Below are positions 59,185 through 64,000 of a stretch of 64,000 nucleotides of DNA, piece by piece; position 1 is the stretch's first letter; the number at the start of each line of letters is the position of its first letter. The position numbers were made by a program, and so were the translations under genes. The stretch is taken from assembly GCA_965284315.1 (NCBI GenBank), contig OZ260072.1, forward strand, positions 1,364,001 through 1,428,000. Direction: 5' to 3'. This stretch comes from PCRC01 sp017848435. GTDB taxonomy: Bacteria > Pseudomonadota > Gammaproteobacteria > Burkholderiales > Burkholderiaceae_C. The notes below the pieces were generated by a model, which saw only the letters and a list, made by a program, of their open reading frames with translations, searched no databases and was not told the origin of the DNA.

Positions 59185-62100
59185 TTGCCACTCTTGCTGT
59201 CCCAACGTCTGAAAACTGTTGTCCTGCTGTCTCGCATTGCGCTGTGGGGGGTGGTTGCGGCTTGGGGGTTGGTGCTGGCGGCCTGGGTGGCCTTGTATGG
59301 CTTCATTGTGCCGCGAATTGGCGAGTTTCGCCCACAGCTGGAAGCGCAGGCCTCGCGGGTGCTCGGCATTCCGGTCCGCCTGGGCGCGGTCACCGCCGAA
59401 TCGGGCGGCTGGCTGCCCAGCGTCGCGCTGCACGACGTGGTGCTGCTCGACGCGCAACAGCGCGAGGCGCTGCGCCTGCCACGGGTGCAGGTGGCGCTGT
59501 CGCCCCGCACCCTGTGGAAGCTGCACTTTGAACAAATCCACATCGACGGGCCGGCGCTGGACGTGCGCCGCCTGGCCGACGGTGGCCTGCGTGTGGCCGG
59601 GCTGGACCTGGCCGCGCTGTCGGCCAGCCCGGGCAGCGACGGCCAGGTCGCCGACTGGTTCTTCTCGCAGACCGAGTTCGTCATCCGCCACGGCACGCTG
59701 CGCTGGACCGACGAGCAGCGCGGTGCGGCACCGCTGAGCCTGTCCGACGTGGACCTGGTGGTGCGCAACACCGGCCGCCGCCACCGCGTCCGGCTCGACG
59801 CCACCCCCCCGGCCGACTGGGGCACACGTTTCGGCCTGCGCGGCGACTTTGTGCAGACGCTGTTCACCGGCGGGCCGTCGCGCCTGCAGCGCTGGCGCGG
59901 CGAGGCCTATGCCGACTTCCCGGCAGTCGACCTGTCGCAGCTGCGCCGCCATGCCGACATCGGCGTGGACCTCTCGCGAGGCAGCGGCGCGCTGCGCGCC
60001 TGGGTGGACGTGGCCGACGGCGCCGTGACCAGCGCCGTGGCCGATCTGGCGCTGGCGCAGGTGGACGCGACGCTGGGCCAGCGGCTGACGCCGCTGTCGC
60101 TGCAGTCGGTCACCGGCCGGCTCGGGGGCGAGCGCCTGCCAGGCGGCTTTGCGCTCACCACCGAAGGCCTGCAGTTCCGCGCCGACGACGGCCTGCAGTG
60201 GCCTGGCGGCAACGTGACCCTGCGTTACACCGAACCCAACGGCCCGGCGTCGGCGCAGGGCGAGTTCCGTGGCGACCGGCTCGACCTTGGCGCGCTGGCG
60301 CAGATCGCCCAGCGCCTGCCGCTGCCGGCCGCAGTGCACACCGCTCTGGGCGACTTCGCACCCAAGGGCTTGGTAGAGCAACTGCAGGCGCAATGGCAGG
60401 GCCCGCTGGACGCGCTGCGCCAGCTCAAGGCCAGTGGCAAGGTCAGCAGCCTGAGCCTGGCTGCGGCACCCGGGGCGCCCACACCGGTGGCGGTGGCCGC
60501 GCCGCTGGCCTCCGCACCCGGCACCGCCGTGGCGGCGGTGCGCGAACCCCTCGGCCGCCCAGGGGTGCAGGGTGCCAGCGTCAGCTTTGAGTTGACCGAC
60601 CAGGGTGGCCGGGCGCAGGTCAGCCTGGCCGAGGGCACCCTGACCTTCCCCGGTGTGTTTGAACAGCCCGAGATCCCGATGGACCAGCTCAGTGGCGAGG
60701 TGACCTGGCGTGTGGCCGGCCAGCGCATCGAGGCGCAGGTGGGCAAGCTCAGCTTTGCCAACGCCGACGCCCAGGGCGAGGCCCGCGCCACCTGGCACAC
60801 CAGCGACCCGGCCACCGCGCCCAACGGCCGGCGCTTCCCCGGCCACCTCGACCTGCAGGGCACGCTCAGCCGGGCCGACGGCACCCGGGTGCACCGCTAT
60901 TTGCCGCTGGGCATCCCCAAGGCCACCCGCGAGTACGTGCGCGAGTCGGTGCTGCAGGGGCAGGCCAGCGCGGTGAAGTTCAAGGTGCGTGGTGAGCTGC
61001 TGGAGGTGCCCTACACCAACCCGGCGCGTGGCGAGTTCCGCATCGCGGCGCAGATCAAGGGCGCCGAGTACCTGTACGTGCCACCGTCGATCCCGGCGCG
61101 CGACGGCAGCCGCTGGCCGGCGTTGACCCAGCTCAACGGCGAGCTGGTGTTTGACCGCAACAGCATGCGCGTCAACAAGGCGCAGGCGCGTTTTGCCGGC
61201 GCGCCCACCTTGCAGCTGCAGACGGTCGAGGCGCGGATCGACGACCTCGCCCATGCCACCGTGGTGGTCACCGCCAGCGCACGCGGGCCGGCCGGTGAGC
61301 TGCTGGGGCTGGTCAACACCTCGCCGCTGGCCCGCATGACCAGCCACGCGCTGGCCGATGCCACGGTGAACGGCAACGCCGAGTACAAGCTGCGCCTCAA
61401 CCTGCCGGTGGCCGATGTGAACAAAACCAGGCTGCAGGGCAGCGTCAGCTTCCTTGGCAACGACCTGCGCATTTCGCCGCAGTCGCCGCAGTTCCTGGGC
61501 CTGAAGGGCCTGCTGAACTACAACGAAACCGGCTTCAATGTGGCCAGCGCACAGGGGCGTCTGCTGGGCGGTGACATCCGTTTCAGTGGCGGCACCGTCA
61601 CCACGGCCGCGGGTGCGCCGGTGCCCGACGGCGGGTTGCTGTTCACCGGCGAGGGCAGCGTCAGCGCCGAAGGCCTGCAACAGGCCAGCGAGCTGGGCGC
61701 CGTGGCCTCACTGGCCAGGCACGCCAGTGGCTCGGCGGCCTACACCGCCACGCTGGCGGTGCTGCGTGGCCGCCCGCTGCTGGCCTTCAACACCCCCCTG
61801 CAGGGCCTGGCGCTGAACCTGCCGCCGCCGCTGAACAAACCGGCCGCCACCGCCTGGCCGCTGCGCTACGACAACACGCTGCTGCCGGCCGTGGTGGGCC
61901 GGGCGCTGCAAGACCAGCTGGCCGTGTCGCTCGACGGCGTGCTGTCGGTGCTCTACCAGCGCGACCTCGCCGGGCCGGAGCCGCAGGTGCTGCGTGGCGC
62001 CCTGCGTGTCGGGCAGGGGGGCCCCACGGTGTTGCCGGTGGCGCTGCCGCCGGGGGAGGGCGTGTCGGCACAGATCGACCTCGCGTCGGTCAATGTCGGG

Positions 62101-63327
62101 GCCTGGCAGAAGCTGCTGGAGTCGGCCGATTCCGCAGCGCGGCCTGCCGCGCCGCTGCCGCGCGGGTCGCGGCCGGTGCCTGCAGCACCGTCAGGCTACC
62201 TGCCCACCAGCATCGCGCTGAACGCCGACCAGCTGGTGCTGGAGGCCTACCAGCTGAACAAGGTGGTGCTGACCGGCTCGCGCGACGGCAACCTCTGGCG
62301 CGCCAAGGTGGACGCGGCAGAACTCAACGGCAATGTCGAGTACCGTCAGCCCGGCAGCGGCGGCACGGGCCGGGTGGTGGCGCGGCTGGCGCGGTTGCGG
62401 CTGGCGCCCTCGGCCGCCAGCGGTGTGGAGAAGATCCTGGACCGGCAGCCAGAAAGCATCCCGGCGCTCGACATCGTGGTGGACGACCTCGAACTCAATG
62501 GCAAGGCCCTGGGCCGTGTCGAGATCGACGCGGTGAACCGCTTCGGCAGTGCGCGCGAGTGGCGGCTCAACAAGTTCAACATCGCGCTGCCCGAGGCCAC
62601 CTTCACCGCCAACGGCAACTGGGCGGCGGTGGACGGCGCGCCTGTGGGCGCACCGCGCCGCACCGCGATGAACTTCCGGCTCGACGTGAACGACTCCGGC
62701 GAGCTGCTCCAACGCTTCGGCACGCCCGGCGCCATCCGCCGCGGCAAGGGGCAGATCGAAGGGCAGGTCGCCTGGCGCGGCTCGCCGCTGGCGTTGGACT
62801 ACCCCAGCCTGGACGGCAGCTTCAATGTGGGCATGGAAAGCGGCCAGTTCCTGAAGGCCGAACCGGGCCTGGCCAAGCTCTTGGGGGTGCTGAGCCTGCA
62901 GGCCCTGCCACGCCGGCTGGCGCTCGATTTCCGCGACGTGTTCAGCGAAGGTTTTGCGTTCGACTTCATCCGCGGCGACGTGCGCATCAGCGACGGCGTG
63001 GCTTTCACCAACAACCTGCAGATGAAGGGCGTCAACGCGGCGGTGCTGATGGAAGGGCGCGCCGACATTGCCCGTGAAACACAAGACCTGAAGGTGGTGG
63101 TGGTGCCCGAGATCAACGCCGGCACCGCCTCGCTGGTGGCCGCCGTCATCAACCCGGCCATCGGGCTCGGCACCTTCCTCGCGCAGGCGGTGCTGCGCCG
63201 CCCGCTGATCGAGGCGGCCACGCAGGAATTCCACATCGACGGTGCCTGGGCCGACCCGCGCGTGACCCGCGTGGCGCGTGCGCCGGCCAGTGCCGCGTCT
63301 GCGGCGCCTGCCGAAGGGCCCAAGTGA
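59185..63327 (+). CDS. yhdP: YhdP-family AsmA-like envelope protein
   Basis: 1380 residues from a TTG. A single membrane helix (about 16-42) anchors a very long periplasmic part with the TIGR02099/DUF3971 start (RIGEFRPQLEAQASRVLGIPVRLGAV) and AsmA-like end (GQFLKAEPGLAKLLGVLSLQALPRRLALDFRDVFSEGFAFDFIRGDVRI). YhdP, TamB and YdbH form bridge-like channels carrying phospholipids to the outer membrane. The nitrilase-family gene follows with a GTGA overlap. Confidence 0.94.
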   Translation: MPLLLSQRLKTVVLLSRIALWGVVAAWGLVLAAWVALYGFIVPRIGEFRPQLEAQASRVLGIPVRLGAVTAESGGWLPSVALHDVVLLDAQQREALRLPRVQVALSPRTLWKLHFEQIHIDGPALDVRRLADGGLRVAGLDLAALSASPGSDGQVADWFFSQTEFVIRHGTLRWTDEQRGAAPLSLSDVDLVVRNTGRRHRVRLDATPPADWGTRFGLRGDFVQTLFTGGPSRLQRWRGEAYADFPAVDLSQLRRHADIGVDLSRGSGALRAWVDVADGAVTSAVADLALAQVDATLGQRLTPLSLQSVTGRLGGERLPGGFALTTEGLQFRADDGLQWPGGNVTLRYTEPNGPASAQGEFRGDRLDLGALAQIAQRLPLPAAVHTALGDFAPKGLVEQLQAQWQGPLDALRQLKASGKVSSLSLAAAPGAPTPVAVAAPLASAPGTAVAAVREPLGRPGVQGASVSFELTDQGGRAQVSLAEGTLTFPGVFEQPEIPMDQLSGEVTWRVAGQRIEAQVGKLSFANADAQGEARATWHTSDPATAPNGRRFPGHLDLQGTLSRADGTRVHRYLPLGIPKATREYVRESVLQGQASAVKFKVRGELLEVPYTNPARGEFRIAAQIKGAEYLYVPPSIPARDGSRWPALTQLNGELVFDRNSMRVNKAQARFAGAPTLQLQTVEARIDDLAHATVVVTASARGPAGELLGLVNTSPLARMTSHALADATVNGNAEYKLRLNLPVADVNKTRLQGSVSFLGNDLRISPQSPQFLGLKGLLNYNETGFNVASAQGRLLGGDIRFSGGTVTTAAGAPVPDGGLLFTGEGSVSAEGLQQASELGAVASLARHASGSAAYTATLAVLRGRPLLAFNTPLQGLALNLPPPLNKPAATAWPLRYDNTLLPAVVGRALQDQLAVSLDGVLSVLYQRDLAGPEPQVLRGALRVGQGGPTVLPVALPPGEGVSAQIDLASVNVGAWQKLLESADSAARPAAPLPRGSRPVPAAPSGYLPTSIALNADQLVLEAYQLNKVVLTGSRDGNLWRAKVDAAELNGNVEYRQPGSGGTGRVVARLARLRLAPSAASGVEKILDRQPESIPALDIVVDDLELNGKALGRVEIDAVNRFGSAREWRLNKFNIALPEATFTANGNWAAVDGAPVGAPRRTAMNFRLDVNDSGELLQRFGTPGAIRRGKGQIEGQVAWRGSPLALDYPSLDGSFNVGMESGQFLKAEPGLAKLLGVLSLQALPRRLALDFRDVFSEGFAFDFIRGDVRISDGVAFTNNLQMKGVNAAVLMEGRADIARETQDLKVVVVPEINAGTASLVAAVINPAIGLGTFLAQAVLRRPLIEAATQEFHIDGAWADPRVTRVARAPASAASAAPAEGPK

Positions 63328-64000
63328 AAGTCGCCGCGCTGCAAATGGTGTCGGCCCCCGAGCTGGGTGCCAACCTCGCCACCGCCCGCGCGCTGATCGC
63401 CGAGGCCGCTGCCGGTGATGCCGAACTGGTGCTGCTGCCCGAGCACTTTGCCCTGCTGGGCCACCGCGACACCGACAAGCTGGCGCTGGCCGAACCCGCC
63501 CCCGGGCCCGAGGGTCGGCCCACCGGCGGGCCGCTGCAACGCCTGTTGGCCGACGCGGCCCTGCAGCACGGCCTGTGGGTGGCCGGGGGCTCCATCCCGC
63601 TGGCCACCGGGGACCCGCAGCGCGTGTTCAACAGCACCCTGGTGTTTGCGCCCAATGGCCGCTGCGTGGCGCGCTACGACAAGGTTCACCTGTTCCACTT
63701 CAGCAACGGGGCGGAGCATTACGACGAGGCCACCGTGCTGCAGGCGGGTACACAGCCGGTGGCGTTTGAGCTGCCCTCGCGTGACGGCCAGCGCTGGCGT
63801 GTGGGCCTGAGCATCTGCTACGACCTGCGTTTCCCCGAGCTCTACCGCGCCCTGCAGGCCGACCTGCTGCTGGTGCCCAGCGCCTTCACCTGGACCACCG
63901 GCGAGAAGCATTGGGAGGTGCTGCTGCGCGCCCGCGCCATTGAGAACCAGGCCTATGTGCTGGCCGCCGCGCAGGGTGGGGTGCATGGCAACGGCCGCCG
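63324..64000 (+). CDS. nitrilase-family amidohydrolase (Nit type, 3' end outside window)
   Basis: A GTG start at 63324 overlaps the yhdP stop and the frame is open to the right edge (225 complete codons). MKVAALQMVSAPELGANL, the catalytic Glu in LLPEHFALLG, Lys in ARYDKVHLFHF and Cys in LSICYDLRFPELYRAL are all visible. Close relatives are Nit1-like enzymes that repair deaminated glutathione. The gene usually follows yhdP in Burkholderiales. Confidence 0.93.
   Translation, partial: MKVAALQMVSAPELGANLATARALIAEAAAGDAELVLLPEHFALLGHRDTDKLALAEPAPGPEGRPTGGPLQRLLADAALQHGLWVAGGSIPLATGDPQRVFNSTLVFAPNGRCVARYDKVHLFHFSNGAEHYDEATVLQAGTQPVAFELPSRDGQRWRVGLSICYDLRFPELYRALQADLLLVPSAFTWTTGEKHWEVLLRARAIENQAYVLAAAQGGVHGNGR

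Noticed and set aside
59153..61680. Very long minus-strand open frame running on from glnE opposite yhdP
   Set aside because: It has low-complexity His/Gln/Arg/Ala-rich translation typical of antisense frames in high-GC genes, with no domain before the true GlnE start at 59151.

Overview
The window looks like chromosomal DNA of a betaproteobacterium of the family Comamonadaceae (Rhodoferax/Polaromonas/Acidovorax-like). The evidence is the high GC content, dense gene packing with many 1-4 nt start/stop overlaps, protein types such as MetX-MetW, ArgC of the short class, SucCD, YhdP, DUF3717/DUF1289 and a HiPIP remnant, and a dispersed 60-70 bp intergenic repeat with at least nine copies here. 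No rRNA, tRNA, CRISPR array, prophage or intact insertion sequence was found.

Layout. 1-8772: an EAL/HDOD protein (cut by the window edge), a small lipoprotein, an AraC regulator next to a secreted lipase, YigZ, hydroxypyruvate isomerase, a chromate transporter and a membrane diguanylate cyclase. 8896-16918: methionine genes metW-metX under a SAM-II-type riboswitch with a downstream attenuator, a GDT1-type Mn transporter, amtB behind a sigma-54-like promoter, argC, sucCD and a TerC protein. 16935-24588: a signalling and pilus block with a PP2C phosphatase, a CHASE2 adenylate cyclase, a class II cAMP phosphodiesterase, a GAF-containing GspE/PilB ATPase (frameshifted) and two type IV pilins, the second behind a near-perfect sigma-54 promoter. 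24654-34453: a surface-glycan/pilin-glycosylation region of partly lower GC (glycosyltransferases, a split multispanning protein, a methyltransferase, GtrA, GalE, a PglL-like O-oligosaccharyltransferase, a TfpX/TfpZ-type pilin accessory protein), interrupted by moaC. 34450-44422: mostly housekeeping genes (BepA-like M48 protease, a TerC protein under a yybP-ykoY manganese riboswitch, YaeQ, PurB, GST, Rrf2 regulator, PhnN, GNAT, an orphan ABC ATPase).

44459-56196 is the most coherent accessory system. A minus-strand operon (FAD oxidoreductase, DUF1365, cyclopropane-synthase-like methyltransferase, chalcone-isomerase-like protein, MFS/GPH transporter, DUF3833 lipoprotein, SDR, NTF2-like protein) is followed on its 5' side by a glutathione peroxidase. 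Divergent from the peroxidase lie a CarH/LitR-type B12 photoreceptor-repressor, a DUF2256 protein, an FeS cryptochrome/photolyase and a diiron ferritin-like protein. By analogy with LitR and ChrR regulons of other proteobacteria, this is likely a light and singlet-oxygen defence module that modifies membrane lipids. The window ends with glnE, yhdP and the start of a nitrilase-family amidase gene.

Two riboswitches (SAM-II at metX, yybP-ykoY at the second terC) and the repeat family are the main non-coding features. At three places the repeat supplies coding sequence: the C-terminus of MetX, a membrane helix of PglL and the N-terminal signal region of the M48 protease.
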